Source: Tepidiphilus margaritifer DSM 15129 (GTDB lineage: Bacteria > Pseudomonadota > Gammaproteobacteria > Burkholderiales > Rhodocyclaceae). From it: a stretch of DNA of 64,000 nt. Within the stretch, counting starts at the first letter, position 1. Every line of letters begins with the position of its first letter. The translations under genes were made by a program, and so were the position numbers. Below the pieces are notes generated by a model. The model did not search any database. It was not told the origin of the DNA and saw only the letters and a program-made list of their open reading frames with translations. The stretch covers positions 1 to 64,000 of the forward strand of contig NZ_AUDR01000020.1 of the NCBI RefSeq assembly GCF_000425565.1, written 5' to 3'. Shown piece by piece: positions 18,275 through 29,123 of the stretch.

Positions 18275-18394
18275 CAGGCGTTCATCCACGAACGCCGTTC
18301 GTCAAACAAGGAGGAGACACCTAGTTCGGTTTTTTCTCCTCTGATCGGCCCGGCGAGCGCTCTCACAGTATGAGGCGCCCGTCGGGCCTTTTTT
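18275..18394 (+). ncRNA. candidate sigma-54-dependent small RNA (about 120 nt)
   Basis: Between the sigma-54 element and an intrinsic terminator lie three predicted hairpins. The first is GGCGTTC/GAACGCC (18277-18296), starting at the expected 5' end. The second is GAGGAGA/TCTCCTC (about 18311-18341), burying a Shine-Dalgarno-like AAGGAGGAGA. The third is the terminator. No start codon with an open frame follows the Shine-Dalgarno-like stretch. It is either a structured small RNA or the promoter and leader scar of a deleted gene. Confidence 0.45.
18347..18394 (+). terminator. intrinsic terminator of the gene-free unit
   Basis: GGCCCGGCGAGCGC pairs with GGCGCCCGTCGGGCC with two mismatches, followed by TTTTTT. 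It points rightward, away from the MFS gene and towards the porin, so it ends the transcript from the sigma-54 promoter. Confidence 0.75.
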
Positions 18395-18465
18395 ACGCCT
18401 GGAATGATTCTGATCGAAGATATTTGTGTAAAATCGCCGACGTTTGCAGAAATTGAGAGATTTTC

Positions 18466-19614
18466 ATGCAAAAAACAAACGTTTTGGCTTTTGCACCGCT
18501 TTGGATGATGATGTGGGTTGCGCCGAGCGTCGCCGCGGATGGAGTCGAGCTCTATGGCGTAGCCGATGCCTTTGTGAAATTCGGTGATTGGCGCGGAGAC
18601 CGTACCGTCGGCGTCGATGACAGCTGGTTTTCCGGCGACCGCATCGGCTTGCGAGGCAAAGAATCTCTCGATGGCGGCCTCGTAGCCACGTTCGTCCTCG
18701 AGCAGGGCTATGCGCTGGATACGGGCAAGTCGGAGGTGATGAGTCGCGAGGATTCCCTGAAGAACGAGGGCAGCGAAGTCCTCACGCGCCAGGCGTGGGT
18801 CGGGCTGGAAGGGGCGTTCGGGCGGGTGGCGCTGGGGCGGCAGTACGCGCCGGGCTATTTCACCTACGCCTATGACGCCTTGCTCTCCGCCGTGCCCAGT
18901 CCGCAGAGTTGGCTCTCCTTGCTGGGGTGCTTGTCGATCACGCCCAATTCCCCGGCGCGCTGGAACAACGCGGTGACGTGGGAAGGAAGCTTTCGTTCAG
19001 TGGTGTTCGCCGCCATCCATTCGGCCGGTAACCGCGAGACGGCACGTGCCGGGGGCACAGGGGCGGGCGACGACGACAAGGATGGCGTGGCCCTACGCTA
19101 CGACGGTGGGGCCTTCAAGGCCGGCGCGATCGCGCATGTGGTCCGTTTCGACGGAGAGCATCTCGTCGGCGGGCGAGTGGCCGATGAAACCCAGAAAGAG
19201 TGGTTCTTCGGCGCATCCTACGACTTCGGGGCGCTGCGCTTGGCCGGCTCTTGGCAACGAGGGGTCGAGATCCAAGGAGTGAGCGGTTTCGACGTTTCGG
19301 TCTGGCAGTTCGGGGCCCTCGTGCCGTTTGGGCCAAACAATCTGCACTTCGCTTATGGCAGATCCCGTTTCGAGGGGGTGGGTGGCGGAGAGGGGGGGCG
19401 ATTCTCGCCTTCGTCATGGACCGTCGCCTGGACGCGGACGCTGTCGAAGCGAACCACCGCGTATGCCGGTTATACGGCAATCGATCACGACGGTTTGGAC
19501 TGGGGCCAAATGCAATGGCTGGGTCAGACCGACGCAAGCCGCAACGGCCATGCGGCACAGGAGACGGTCGGTGATACGGGGTTTTTCTTCGTCGGGATGC
19601 GGCACATTTTCTGA
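18466..19614 (+). CDS. outer membrane porin, Gram-negative (betaproteobacterial) type
   Basis: This 382-residue protein has a signal peptide ending near PSVAA-DG. The mature protein opens VELYGVADAFVKFGD, the hallmark of betaproteobacterial general porins. A FVLEQGYALDTG segment and a GLEGAFGRVALGRQ segment are also typical, and the chain ends in phenylalanine (GMRHIF), the beta-barrel assembly signal. It forms a diffusion pore, probably trimeric. The gene is monocistronic and convergent with fur. A TGTGTAAAAT stretch about 35 bases upstream of the ATG could be the -10 region. Selectivity is unknown. Confidence 0.85.
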   Translation: MQKTNVLAFAPLWMMMWVAPSVAADGVELYGVADAFVKFGDWRGDRTVGVDDSWFSGDRIGLRGKESLDGGLVATFVLEQGYALDTGKSEVMSREDSLKNEGSEVLTRQAWVGLEGAFGRVALGRQYAPGYFTYAYDALLSAVPSPQSWLSLLGCLSITPNSPARWNNAVTWEGSFRSVVFAAIHSAGNRETARAGGTGAGDDDKDGVALRYDGGAFKAGAIAHVVRFDGEHLVGGRVADETQKEWFFGASYDFGALRLAGSWQRGVEIQGVSGFDVSVWQFGALVPFGPNNLHFAYGRSRFEGVGGGEGGRFSPSSWTVAWTRTLSKRTTAYAGYTAIDHDGLDWGQMQWLGQTDASRNGHAAQETVGDTGFFFVGMRHIF

Positions 19615-19629
19615 GTGGTTCCTGAAGTG

Positions 19630-20064
19630 TTACTCGTTCTGCTGCCGGTGTGGGCAATTCTCGCGCCGGCAGTGGGCGTAGAGATACATCGCGTGATCGG
19701 CAACCTCGAATCCGCGCTCCTGGGCGATCTCGCGCTGCCGCGCCTCGATCGTCGCGTCGAAGAACTCTTCGATGTGGCCGCAGTCCAGACAGACGAGATG
19801 ATCGTGGTGCTCGCCGGCAGCCAGCTCGAAAATCGCCTTGCCCGACTCGAAGTGGTGCCGCTCCAGCACGCCGGCTTGTTCGAACTGCGTCAGCACCCGA
19901 TAGACCGTCGCCAGGCCGATGTCGACCCCGGCGGCGTTGAGCAGGCGATAGACATCCTCGGCGGTGAGGTGGCGATGCTCTCCGCTTTGGAAGAGCTCCA
20001 GGATCTTGAGCCGGGGGTAGGTGGCCTTGAGGCCCATGTTGCGTAGATTCTTCGTATTGTCCAT
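19630..20064 (-). CDS. fur: ferric uptake regulator Fur
   Basis: Fur is the iron-responsive repressor. The 144-residue protein begins with the NMGLKATYPRLKILELF N-terminus and an H-T-H containing GLATVYRVLTQFEQAGVL. The metal sites include the HHDHLVCLDCG motif near residue 87 and a C-terminal CRRENCPH cluster. It is divergent from bamE, as in many proteobacteria. Confidence 0.95.
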   Translation of the reverse strand: MDNTKNLRNMGLKATYPRLKILELFQSGEHRHLTAEDVYRLLNAAGVDIGLATVYRVLTQFEQAGVLERHHFESGKAIFELAAGEHHDHLVCLDCGHIEEFFDATIEARQREIAQERGFEVADHAMYLYAHCRRENCPHRQQNE

Positions 20065-20115
20065 CGGCGGGAGTCCTCATCTGGGTGCGTGCGTTCCGGC
20101 GGCACGACATGCGCT

Positions 20116-20144
20116 ATGATATAGTTTTTCGCCGTTCGACAGAA
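20116..20144 (-). promoter_or_regulatory. fur promoter candidate overlapping a bamE -10
   Basis: On the minus strand TTCTGT, 17 bases, TATCAT fits sigma-70 moderately and would serve fur. On the plus strand TATGAT at 20115-20120 is a possible -10 for bamE, so the two divergent promoters would share the same bases. No convincing Fur box is seen. Confidence 0.4.
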
Positions 20145-20158
20145 CCTTAGTGAGACTC

Positions 20159-20674
20159 ATGTCGCCTCGTATTCTCTTGCCGGCCGTCGCGTTGGCGCTG
20201 GCCTTGAGCGCGTGCTCGATGGACCGGGTGGTCGGCTTGGCTTCGCCCTACCGTGCCGACGTGCGCCAGGGCAATTTTCAGGATCCGGAAGCCGTCTCCC
20301 GTTTGGAGAAGGGGATGACGCGCGACCAGGTCCGCTTCCTTCTGGGAACGCCGCTTCTCGTCGATCCATTTCGCAACGATCGCTGGGACTACGTCTACTA
20401 CGTGAAAAAGGGTGACGGCACCATTCAGCAACGGCGCCTCACCGTGTTTTTCGAGAACGACGTGCTCGTGCGCGTGGCGGGCGACGTGATGCCGACCGAA
20501 GGGGATGCGCCGGTGACGAGTTCCGCGCCGCGCGTGGTCGAGATTCCCGGCAAGCCGCCCAAGGACGAGAAGAAAAACGTCAAGGACGAGAAAAAACCGG
20601 AGAAGGCGGAGGAATCCGCTGCCATGGGTGAGGCAAAGGGTTCGGAGCAGACGAAACAGGGGGTGGAGCAATGA
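20159..20674 (+). CDS. bamE: outer membrane assembly lipoprotein BamE
   Basis: BamE is a lipoprotein of the BAM complex that inserts beta-barrel proteins. From the ATG at 20159 the protein has 171 residues; a GTG at 20150 is an alternative. The signal peptide ends in lipobox LSAC, followed by the SmpA/OmlA fold with [20 protein letters not shown] and [17 protein letters not shown]. After about residue 120 there is an unusual 45-50-residue tail rich in K and E (for example [14 protein letters not shown]) that is absent from E. coli BamE. The stop overlaps the dapB ATG (ATGA). Confidence 0.92.
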   Translation: MSPRILLPAVALALALSACSMDRVVGLASPYRADVRQGNFQDPEAVSRLEKGMTRDQVRFLLGTPLLVDPFRNDRWDYVYYVKKGDGTIQQRRLTVFFENDVLVRVAGDVMPTEGDAPVTSSAPRVVEIPGKPPKDEKKNVKDEKKPEKAEESAAMGEAKGSEQTKQGVEQ

Positions 20675-21477
20675 AACCGGTTCGAGTGGCGATCTCCGGC
20701 GCAGGGGGGCGGATGGGGCGGATGCTGGTCGAGGCGGCGCTCGCCGATGCGGGCATCGAGCTCGCCGCAGCCTTCGAGCGTCCCGGCAGCGAGTGGATTG
20801 GACGGGATGCGGGAGAGACCCTGGGCCGTACCACGGGGGTGCTCATCGGTGAGGATCCCGAGGCAGCGATTGCCACCGCCGATTGCCTCGTCGACTTCAC
20901 GCGGCCGGCGGTCTCCGTCGCTCTGGTGCGCACGGTGCAGCGCCTGGGCAAGAGCATGGTGATCGGTACCACCGGGTTCGATGCCGAGCAGCGCGCCATC
21001 ATCGAGCAAGCGGCCGGGGCGGTTCCGATCGTACTCGCGCCCAACATGGCCGTCGGCGTCAACGTCGTTTTCCGGCTGCTGGAGGGCGCCGCCGCCTTGC
21101 TCGGCGAAGGGTACGACGTGGAGGTGATCGAGGCGCATCACCGCAACAAGGTGGATGCCCCATCGGGAACCGCCCTCGAGATGGGGCGTATCGTCGCCCG
21201 CGTGCTGGGCCTCGACCTCGATCGCGAGGCCGTCTATGGTCGCCAGGGGACGACAGGGGTACGTCCGCCGCGGCAGATCGGCTTTTCCGCCATCCGCGGT
21301 GGGGATATCGTAGGGGATCACACCGTGCTCTTTGCCGGCATGGGCGAGCGCATCGAAATCACTCATCGTTCGCAGAGCCGTATGCCCTATGCCGTGGGCG
21401 CCATGCGTGCGGCGCGCTTCCTGCAGGGGCGGGCGGCTGGTCTCTACGACATGCGCGACGTGCTCGGATTGCGCTGA
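20671..21477 (+). CDS. dapB: 4-hydroxy-tetrahydrodipicolinate reductase
   Basis: DapB makes tetrahydrodipicolinate in lysine and diaminopimelate synthesis. The 268-residue protein has the nucleotide-binding [13 protein letters not shown] near the N-terminus, the GTTGFD motif, and the catalytic [19 protein letters not shown] near residue 155. All key residues are present. It overlaps bamE by ATGA and is followed by the carA leader. Confidence 0.96.
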   Translation: MKPVRVAISGAGGRMGRMLVEAALADAGIELAAAFERPGSEWIGRDAGETLGRTTGVLIGEDPEAAIATADCLVDFTRPAVSVALVRTVQRLGKSMVIGTTGFDAEQRAIIEQAAGAVPIVLAPNMAVGVNVVFRLLEGAAALLGEGYDVEVIEAHHRNKVDAPSGTALEMGRIVARVLGLDLDREAVYGRQGTTGVRPPRQIGFSAIRGGDIVGDHTVLFAGMGERIEITHRSQSRMPYAVGAMRAARFLQGRAAGLYDMRDVLGLR

Positions 21478-21492
21478 ATCAGCGCGGCGCGA

Positions 21493-21521
21493 TTGCCGCC
21501 GGTAGGTTTTCGCGGTAAAAT
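21493..21521 (+). promoter_or_regulatory. sigma-70 promoter of carA
   Basis: TTGCCG at 21493-21498, a 17-base spacer and TAAAAT at 21516-21521 make a good sigma-70 promoter 16 bases after the dapB stop. Transcription would start near 21528, just before the hairpin at 21535-21568, so that hairpin lies in the carA leader. Confidence 0.65.
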
Positions 21522-21534
21522 TTAAATATAAAGA

Positions 21535-21568
21535 ACGGGATGGCGGAGCGCGCCCATCCCGTTTTTTT
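21535..21568 (+). terminator. intrinsic terminator in the dapB-carA gap (possible carA attenuator)
   Basis: The stem ACGGGATGG/CCATCCCGT is followed by seven T. It ends dapB transcription. Because a good promoter lies immediately upstream, it would also be met by every carA transcript, which raises the possibility of attenuation. Confidence 0.8.
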
Positions 21569-21593
21569 CGGCAGGCCGCTCAGGCGCCGCTGA
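21540..21593 (+). CDS. possible 17-residue leader peptide upstream of carA
   Basis: This short ORF starts in the left arm of the leader hairpin and reads [17 protein letters not shown]. Five of its 17 residues are arginine, two of them encoded by AGG. It ends 20 bases before the carA GTG. Arginine is an end product of the carbamoyl phosphate pathway, so a leader-peptide role is conceivable. However, arginine-rich frames are common by chance in GC-rich DNA, and the upstream ribosome site (AAGAACGG) is weak. Confidence 0.25.
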   Translation: MAERAHPVFFGRPLRRR

Positions 21594-21613
21594 ATCCACT
21601 GCAAGGAGCCGTC

Positions 21614-22765
21614 GTGTTTTTCAATCCCGCGATCCTCGTCCTTGCCGACGGAACGGTGTTCCACGGCGAGGGTATCGGTGCGACCGGTCACACCGTCGGC
21701 GAGGTGGTGTTCAACACCTCGATGACGGGCTATCAGGAAATCCTCACCGATCCGAGTTATTCCCGGCAGATCGTCACCCTCACCTATCCCCACATCGGCA
21801 ACGTCGGCATCAACGACGAGGACCTCGAATCCGAGCGTGTGATGGCAGCCGGCCTGGTGGTGCGTGACGTGCCGCTCCTGGCGAGCAACTTCCGCATGCG
21901 TTGCGATTTGCCCGAGTATCTGCGCGCGCAAGGGGTGGTGGCGATCGCCGGCATCGACACGCGCAAGCTCACGCGCATCCTGCGCGATCGCGGCGCTCAG
22001 GCGGGCGCCCTCGTCACGGCCCCGGCGGGCAAGACGCCCGACGTGGCCGAGGCGCTCGCCTTGGCGCGCGCATTCCCCGGCCTTGCCGGCATGGACTTGG
22101 CCAAAGAAGTGAGCCGGCGCGACGTCGCCGCCTGGCACGAGGGCGAATGGGCGCTGGGGCGGGGTTACGTACCGGCCGGCGAAGGGCCGCGGCACGTGGT
22201 GGTCTATGATTATGGCGTGAAGTACAACATCCTGCGCATGATCGCTTCCCGTGGCTGCCGCGTCACGGTGGTGCCGGCGCAGACACCCTTCGAGCAGACG
22301 CTCGCGCTCGCACCCGACGGCATCCTGCTCGCCAACGGGCCGGGCGATCCGGCGGCCTGCGACTATGCGATCGCCACCGCGCGTGAGGCGATCGCGCGGC
22401 GCATCCCCACTTTCGGCATCTGCCTGGGGCATCAGATCCTGGGGCTTGCCTCGGGGGCGAAGACGGTGAAGATGAAGTTCGGCCATCATGGGGCAAACCA
22501 CCCGGTCAAGGATCTCGACACCGGGCGCGTGTATATCACCAGCCAGAATCACGGCTTTGCCGTGGATGCCGACACGCTGCCGGCCAATTGCCGCGTCACG
22601 CACGTCTCGCTCTTCGACGGCAGCCTGCAGGGGATCGAGCGCACCGACGCGCCGGCCTTCGGTTTCCAGGGGCACCCCGAGGCGAGCCCGGGGCCGCACG
22701 ACGTCGGCTATCTGTTCGACCGTTTCGTCGCGCTGATCGACGCGCACCGCAACCAACGTCCATGA
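21614..22765 (+). CDS. carA: carbamoyl phosphate synthase small subunit
   Basis: CarA is the glutaminase subunit feeding ammonia to CarB for arginine and pyrimidine synthesis. The 383-residue protein has the N-terminal CPSase domain ([29 protein letters not shown]) and a class I glutamine amidotransferase domain with the nucleophile in GICLGHQIL and the His-Glu pair in [12 protein letters not shown]. The start is GTG with AAGGAG six bases upstream. It is followed by a long hairpin and carB. Confidence 0.96.
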   Translation: MFFNPAILVLADGTVFHGEGIGATGHTVGEVVFNTSMTGYQEILTDPSYSRQIVTLTYPHIGNVGINDEDLESERVMAAGLVVRDVPLLASNFRMRCDLPEYLRAQGVVAIAGIDTRKLTRILRDRGAQAGALVTAPAGKTPDVAEALALARAFPGLAGMDLAKEVSRRDVAAWHEGEWALGRGYVPAGEGPRHVVVYDYGVKYNILRMIASRGCRVTVVPAQTPFEQTLALAPDGILLANGPGDPAACDYAIATAREAIARRIPTFGICLGHQILGLASGAKTVKMKFGHHGANHPVKDLDTGRVYITSQNHGFAVDADTLPANCRVTHVSLFDGSLQGIERTDAPAFGFQGHPEASPGPHDVGYLFDRFVALIDAHRNQRP

Positions 22766-22772
22766 GCTTTCC

Positions 22773-22813
22773 GCCGCCGGCCCCGTCCGTCACGAGCGGG
22801 CGGGGCCGGCGGC
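22773..22813 (+). repeat. 17-bp intergenic hairpin between carA and carB
   Basis: A 17-bp, almost wholly G+C stem (22773-22789 with 22797-22813, one G-T wobble) closes a 7-base loop tcacgag. There is no T-run, so it is not an intrinsic terminator. It begins 8 bases after the carA stop and ends 25 bases before the carB start. Confidence 0.7.
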
Positions 22814-22837
22814 CACCCACCGACGACAGGGAACGAC

Positions 22838-25800
22838 ATGCCCAAGCGTACCGACATCCACAGCATCCTCATCATCGGCGCCGGCCCGATCATCATCGGT
22901 CAGGCGTGCGAATTCGACTATTCCGGCGTGCAGGCATGCAAGGCGCTGCGCGAGGAAGGCTACCGCGTGATCCTGGTCAATTCCAACCCGGCCACGATCA
23001 TGACCGACCCGGAGACGGCCGACGTCACCTACATCGAGCCGATCACCGCCGCCGTGCTCGAGCGCATCATCGACAAGGAGCGGCCCGATGCGCTGCTGCC
23101 CACCATGGGCGGGCAGACGGCGCTCAACTGTGCGCTCGAGCTCGCTCGTAGCGGAGTGCTCGAGCGCTACGGCGTGGAGCTCATCGGCGCGCGCGAGGAG
23201 GCGATCGACAAGGCCGAGGATCGGCAGAAATTCAAGGAGGCGATGACGCGCATCGGGCTCGATTCGGCGCGTTCGGGCATCGCCCACACGCTCGAAGAGG
23301 CGATGGCCGTGCAGGCGCAGATCGGGTTCCCGGTCATCATCCGGCCTTCCTTCACGCTCGGGGGTACGGGGGGCGGCATCGCCTACAACATGGAGGAGTT
23401 CGTCGAGATCTGCAAGCGGGGGCTGGATGCGAGCCCCATCAGCGAGCTCCTCATCGAGGAGTCGCTCATCGGCTGGAAAGAATTCGAGATGGAGGTCGTG
23501 CGCGATCGCGCCGACAATTGCATCATCGTCTGTTCCATCGAGAACCTCGACCCGATGGGCGTGCACACGGGCGACTCGATCACCGTGGCGCCGGCGCAGA
23601 CGCTCACCGACAAGGAGTACCAGCGCATGCGCGATGCCTCCATCGCCGTGCTGCGCGAGATCGGGGTCGACACGGGGGGTTCCAACGTCCAGTTCGCCAT
23701 CAATCCCGAAGACGGTCGCATGATCGTGATCGAAATGAACCCGCGCGTGTCGCGCTCCTCGGCGCTCGCCTCCAAGGCCACGGGCTTTCCCATCGCCAAG
23801 GTGGCAGCCAAGCTCGCGGTGGGGTACACGCTCGACGAACTCAAGAACGAGATCACCGGCGGGGCGACGCCGGCATCTTTCGAGCCCACGATCGACTACG
23901 TGGTCACCAAGGTGCCGCGGTTCGCCTTCGAGAAATTTCCCCAGGCCGACGATCGTCTCACCACGCAGATGAAATCCGTGGGCGAGGTGATGGCGATCGG
24001 GCGCACCTTCCAGGAATCCTTCCAGAAAGCCCTGCGTGGGCTGGAAGTGGGCGCCTATGGGCTCGACGAGGTCGACACCGACCGCGCCCGTCTCGAGCAC
24101 GAACTGGCCAACCCCGGCCCGCAGCGCATCTGGTACGTGGCCCAGGCCTTCCGCGAGGGCTATACACTGACCGACGTGCACCGCCTGTCGCACATCGATC
24201 CGTGGTTCCTTGCCCAGATCGAGGATCTCGTGCGCACGGAGCAATCGCTCGTGGGGCGCTCGCTCGAGGCGATCGACGCGGCGCAGATGCGCGCGCTCAA
24301 ACGCAAGGGATTCTCCGACCGGCGGCTCGCCAAGCTGCTGCAGCGCGACGAGACCGCCGTGCGCCTGCACCGGCATGCCTTGGGGGTGCGTCCGGTCTAT
24401 AAGCGGGTGGATACCTGTGCGGCCGAGTTCGCCACCCAGACGGCCTACCTCTATTCCACCTACGAGGAAGAATGCGAGGCGGCGCCCACCACCCGGCGCA
24501 AGATCATGATCCTCGGCGGGGGACCCAACCGCATCGGTCAAGGGATCGAGTTCGACTACTGCTGCGTGCATGCGGCGCTCGCCTTGCGCGAGGACGGATT
24601 CGAGACCATCATGGTCAACTGCAACCCCGAGACCGTCTCCACCGACTACGACACCTCCGACCGACTCTATTTCGAGCCGATCACGCTGGAAGACATCCTC
24701 GAGATCGTCCACGTCGAGCGCCCCGAAGGGGTGATCGTGCAGTTCGGAGGACAGACGCCGCTCAAGCGCGCCAAGGCGCTGGAGGCGAACGGCGTGCCCA
24801 TCATCGGCACCTCGCCCGATGCGATCGACGCGGCCGAAGACCGCGAACGTTTCCAGCATCTGCTCGTGCAGCTGGGCCTGCGTCAGCCGCCCAACCGCAC
24901 CGCGCGCACGCCCGAGGAGGCGCTGCGGCTGGCCGCCGAGATCGGCTATCCGCTGGTGGTGCGCCCCAGTTACGTGCTCGGTGGACGCGCCATGGAGATC
25001 GTGCACGAGCAGAAGGATCTCGAGCGCTACATGCGCGAGGCAGTGAAAGTGTCGAACGACTCGCCCGTGCTGCTCGACCGGTTCTTGAACGACGCCACCG
25101 AGGTCGACGTCGATGCGCTTGCCGACGGCAAGGACGTGGTGATCGGCGGCATCATGGAGCACATCGAGATGGCCGGCGTGCATTCGGGCGATTCGGCCTG
25201 TTCGCTGCCGCCCTACACGCTCGCGCCGGCCGTGCTCGACGAGATGCGCCGCCAGACGGTGGCCATGGCCCGGGCGCTCGGCGTGGTGGGTCTGATGAAC
25301 GTGCAGTTCGCCATCCAGGGAGAAGGGGAGAACGCCCTCGTCTATGTGCTGGAGGTCAATCCGCGCGCCTCGCGCACGGTACCTTTCGTCTCCAAGGCCT
25401 GCGGCGTGCCGCTCGCCAAGGTGGCGGCGCGCTGCATGGTGGGGCGTCCGCTCGCCGAGCAGGGCGTGACGCGCGAGATCGTGCCGCCTTATTATTCGGT
25501 GAAAGAGGCGGTCTTCCCCTTCGTGAAATTCCCCGGCGTCGATCCCATCCTCGGTCCCGAGATGAAATCGACCGGCGAAGTCATGGGTATCGGTCAGACC
25601 TTCGCCGAAGCCTTTTACAAGGCGCAATTGGCCGCGGGCGTGCGGCTGCCCACCAAGGGTCGCGCCTTCATCAGTGTCAAACCCAAGGATCGGCCCGCGG
25701 CGATCGAGATCGCCCGCAAGCTGCACGCCCTTGGTTTCGATCTGGTGGCCACGCGCGGCACGGCCGGCGTGCTTGCCCAGGCGGGAATCCCCGTGCGCGT

Positions 25801-26071
25801 GGTGAACAAGGTGACCGAAGGGCGGCCGCACATCGTCGACATGATCAAGAACGGCGAGATCGATCTCGTCATCAATACCGTCGAAGAGACGCGTCAAGCG
25901 GTACTCGATTCGCGCTCCATCCGCACGAGCGCGCTCGCGGCGAAGATCACGGCGATCTTCACCACCATCGAGGGCGCCGAGGCCGCGTGCCTGGGCATCG
26001 AACAGGCAGGACGCTACGACGTGTATTCCTTGCAGTCGCTGCATGCCCGGTTGCGGGAGGAGGCGAGATGA
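22838..26071 (+). CDS. carB: carbamoyl phosphate synthase large subunit
   Basis: CarB makes carbamoyl phosphate from bicarbonate, ammonia and two ATP. The 1077-residue protein has two homologous ATP-grasp halves, each opening with a GAGPIIIGQ or GGGPNRIGQ motif (about residues 16 and 560), an oligomerisation segment between them, and a C-terminal MGS-like allosteric domain (about 940-1077) containing [16 protein letters not shown]. The length is standard. It overlaps greA by ATGA. A long open frame antisense to it is a codon-bias mirror. Confidence 0.97.
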   Translation: MPKRTDIHSILIIGAGPIIIGQACEFDYSGVQACKALREEGYRVILVNSNPATIMTDPETADVTYIEPITAAVLERIIDKERPDALLPTMGGQTALNCALELARSGVLERYGVELIGAREEAIDKAEDRQKFKEAMTRIGLDSARSGIAHTLEEAMAVQAQIGFPVIIRPSFTLGGTGGGIAYNMEEFVEICKRGLDASPISELLIEESLIGWKEFEMEVVRDRADNCIIVCSIENLDPMGVHTGDSITVAPAQTLTDKEYQRMRDASIAVLREIGVDTGGSNVQFAINPEDGRMIVIEMNPRVSRSSALASKATGFPIAKVAAKLAVGYTLDELKNEITGGATPASFEPTIDYVVTKVPRFAFEKFPQADDRLTTQMKSVGEVMAIGRTFQESFQKALRGLEVGAYGLDEVDTDRARLEHELANPGPQRIWYVAQAFREGYTLTDVHRLSHIDPWFLAQIEDLVRTEQSLVGRSLEAIDAAQMRALKRKGFSDRRLAKLLQRDETAVRLHRHALGVRPVYKRVDTCAAEFATQTAYLYSTYEEECEAAPTTRRKIMILGGGPNRIGQGIEFDYCCVHAALALREDGFETIMVNCNPETVSTDYDTSDRLYFEPITLEDILEIVHVERPEGVIVQFGGQTPLKRAKALEANGVPIIGTSPDAIDAAEDRERFQHLLVQLGLRQPPNRTARTPEEALRLAAEIGYPLVVRPSYVLGGRAMEIVHEQKDLERYMREAVKVSNDSPVLLDRFLNDATEVDVDALADGKDVVIGGIMEHIEMAGVHSGDSACSLPPYTLAPAVLDEMRRQTVAMARALGVVGLMNVQFAIQGEGENALVYVLEVNPRASRTVPFVSKACGVPLAKVAARCMVGRPLAEQGVTREIVPPYYSVKEAVFPFVKFPGVDPILGPEMKSTGEVMGIGQTFAEAFYKAQLAAGVRLPTKGRAFISVKPKDRPAAIEIARKLHALGFDLVATRGTAGVLAQAGIPVRVVNKVTEGRPHIVDMIKNGEIDLVINTVEETRQAVLDSRSIRTSALAAKITAIFTTIEGAEAACLGIEQAGRYDVYSLQSLHARLREEAR

Positions 26072-26541
26072 AATACCCCATGACCGTCGAAGGTGCAGAG
26101 AAACTGCGCCAGGAATTGCATCGTCTCAAGACCGTGGAGCGGCAGGCGGTGATCGCGGCGATCGCCGAGGCGCGCGCCCACGGCGATCTTTCCGAGAACG
26201 CCGAATACGACGCCGCGCGCGAGCGCCAGGCGTTCATCGAGGGGCGCATCCAGGAGCTGGAGGCGAAACTGGCCAATGCCCAGATCATCGACCCGAAGAC
26301 GCTGGATGCCGACGGGCGGGTCGTGTTCGGCGCCACCGTCGAACTCGAGGATCTGGAAAGCGGCGACAAGGCGTGCTACCAGATCGTCGGCGACGAAGAG
26401 GCCGACGTGAAGGCGGGGAAGATCTCGGTGAGCTCGCCGATCGCCCGCGCCCTCATCGGCAAGTACGCCGGCGACGTGGTTCAGGTGCAGACGCCGGGGG
26501 GTATGCGCGAGTTCGAGATCCTGGACGTGCGCTACGTCTAG
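26068..26541 (+). CDS. greA: transcription elongation factor GreA
   Basis: GreA rescues backtracked RNA polymerase by stimulating transcript cleavage. The 157-residue protein has the N-terminal coiled coil with the acidic tip [16 protein letters not shown] near residue 41, then the globular domain ending [16 protein letters not shown]. The start overlaps the carB stop, consistent with the carA-carB-greA order of this group. Its stop overlaps yhbY by four bases in convergent orientation. Confidence 0.96.
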   Translation: MKYPMTVEGAEKLRQELHRLKTVERQAVIAAIAEARAHGDLSENAEYDAARERQAFIEGRIQELEAKLANAQIIDPKTLDADGRVVFGATVELEDLESGDKACYQIVGDEEADVKAGKISVSSPIARALIGKYAGDVVQVQTPGGMREFEILDVRYV

Positions 26542-26978
26542 GGCTTGCGGCTCCGCCCCTTGGCGGGGCGGCGTTGGCGTGCCGCCTTGGCTGCGGTGCG
26601 CGCTTCGATGAGCGCGCGCAGCCGGGCTGCCCGGGCGAAGGACTTGGCCGATTTTGCATGCGCTGCCGGGGCGGTGGGCTTTTCCGCCGCTGCGCGCGGG
26701 GTGGCCTCGGGTTTGGGGCGCCACAGCACCAGCAGGTTGCCGATGTGCTGTACCGGCGCGCAGTCGAGCCGCTCGCAGATCTCGGCCATGAGTGCTTCGC
26801 GCACCTCGCGCTCGGAGCCGGCCACCCGTACTTTGATGAGCTCGTGCGCCGTCAGCGCCCGGTCGATCTCCGCAAGTACCGCCTCGGTGAGGCCCTTGCT
26901 CGCGATGATGACGACAGGATTGAGGTGATGGGCCTGGGCGCGCAGCGCCCGGCGGGTGTGACTGTCGATCTGGCGCAT
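26538..26978 (-). CDS. yhbY: CRM-domain RNA-binding protein YhbY
   Basis: YhbY binds the precursor of the large ribosomal subunit. Residues 1-95 form the CRM domain ([19 protein letters not shown], then [18 protein letters not shown] and GNLLVLWRP). A C-terminal extension of about 50 residues, rich in A, R and K, follows; E. coli YhbY, at about 97 residues, lacks it. The tail could add RNA binding. It is divergent from rlmE with a 45-base gap that must hold both promoters. Confidence 0.9.
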   Translation of the reverse strand: MRQIDSHTRRALRAQAHHLNPVVIIASKGLTEAVLAEIDRALTAHELIKVRVAGSEREVREALMAEICERLDCAPVQHIGNLLVLWRPKPEATPRAAAEKPTAPAAHAKSAKSFARAARLRALIEARTAAKAARQRRPAKGRSRKP

Positions 26979-27023
26979 GGAATGGGGTTTCGCAGCCTAA
27001 AACGGAATTTTAACGCAAGGACG

Positions 27024-27647
27024 ATGGGAAAGAACAAAAGCCACCGGGACTGGATCCACCGGCATCTGAACGATCCTTACGTGCAGGAGGCCACCCGCGC
27101 CGGCTACCGCTCGCGGGCGGCGTTCAAACTACTCGAGATCGACGACAAGGATCGGCTGCTGCGCCGCGGGCAGTGCGTGCTCGACCTGGGTTCGGCGCCA
27201 GGGGCTTGGTCGCAGGTGGCGCGCGAGCGCGTGGGGGAGACGGGGCGGGTCTTCGCCCTCGATCTGCTGCCCATGGCGCCGATTCCCGGCGTGGATTTCC
27301 TGCAAGGGGATTTCACCGAGGAGGCGACGGAACGGGCGCTGGAGGCGCTGCTCGCCGGCGCAGTGCTCGACGTGGTGCTGAGCGACATGGCGCCCAACCT
27401 CTCGGGTATCGCCTCGGTCGATCAGGCGCGTGCAATGCATCTGGCGGAACTCGCGCTCGATTTCGCCGTGCGCCACCTGCGCCCTGAAGGGGTCTTTCTC
27501 ATCAAGGTGTTCCAGGGAGAAGGGTTCGACGACTTCCGCCGGGCGTTGGGCGCGGCGTTTCGCAGCGTGGCGGTGCGCAAGCCCAAGGCTTCGCGCGATC
27601 GCAGTGCGGAGGTGTATCTGCTCGGGCGGGGATTGCGCGGCGCTTGA
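27024..27647 (+). CDS. rlmE: 23S rRNA (uridine-2552-2'-O)-methyltransferase
   Basis: RlmE (RrmJ/FtsJ) methylates U2552 in the A loop of 23S rRNA. The 207-residue protein has the basic N-terminus ([16 protein letters not shown]), SAM motif [13 protein letters not shown], the [10 protein letters not shown] motif and [11 protein letters not shown], giving the K-D-K-E catalytic set. The ATG at 27024 has AAGGA upstream and is the family start. In many betaproteobacteria ftsH follows, but here the next gene is aceA in the opposite direction. Confidence 0.95.
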   Translation: MGKNKSHRDWIHRHLNDPYVQEATRAGYRSRAAFKLLEIDDKDRLLRRGQCVLDLGSAPGAWSQVARERVGETGRVFALDLLPMAPIPGVDFLQGDFTEEATERALEALLAGAVLDVVLSDMAPNLSGIASVDQARAMHLAELALDFAVRHLRPEGVFLIKVFQGEGFDDFRRALGAAFRSVAVRKPKASRDRSAEVYLLGRGLRGA

Positions 27648-27722
27648 GCGTGATCCCCCGGATAGGCGAGCATCCGGGCATCGCGCAACGCCACCAGGCA
27701 GCGTCATGCGAGGTGTCCAAAG

Positions 27723-27745
27723 AAAAAAGGCCGGTTACCCGGCCT
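27723..27745 (-). terminator. intrinsic terminator of aceA
   Basis: On the minus strand, stem AGGCCGG/CCGGCCT with a 4-base loop is followed by TTTTT, about 60 bases past the aceA stop. The same stem has no T-run on the plus strand, so rlmE is not obviously terminated by it. Confidence 0.8.
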
Positions 27746-27802
27746 CAAGCTTGTCTGCGCGCGGCCGTCTAGTGCGACCGCGGACTCCCCCCTCTCTCGT
27801 GA

Positions 27803-29098
<1,296 letters not shown>

Positions 29099-29123
29099 GA
29101 CGGTTCCTTCCTTGAGAGAGGAG

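Noticed and set aside
22790-26044. 1084-codon open frame antisense to carB
   Set aside because: It mirrors the codon bias of a GC-rich gene. The translation is low-complexity in H, D, R and L without any family motif, while the plus-strand frame is a complete CarB.
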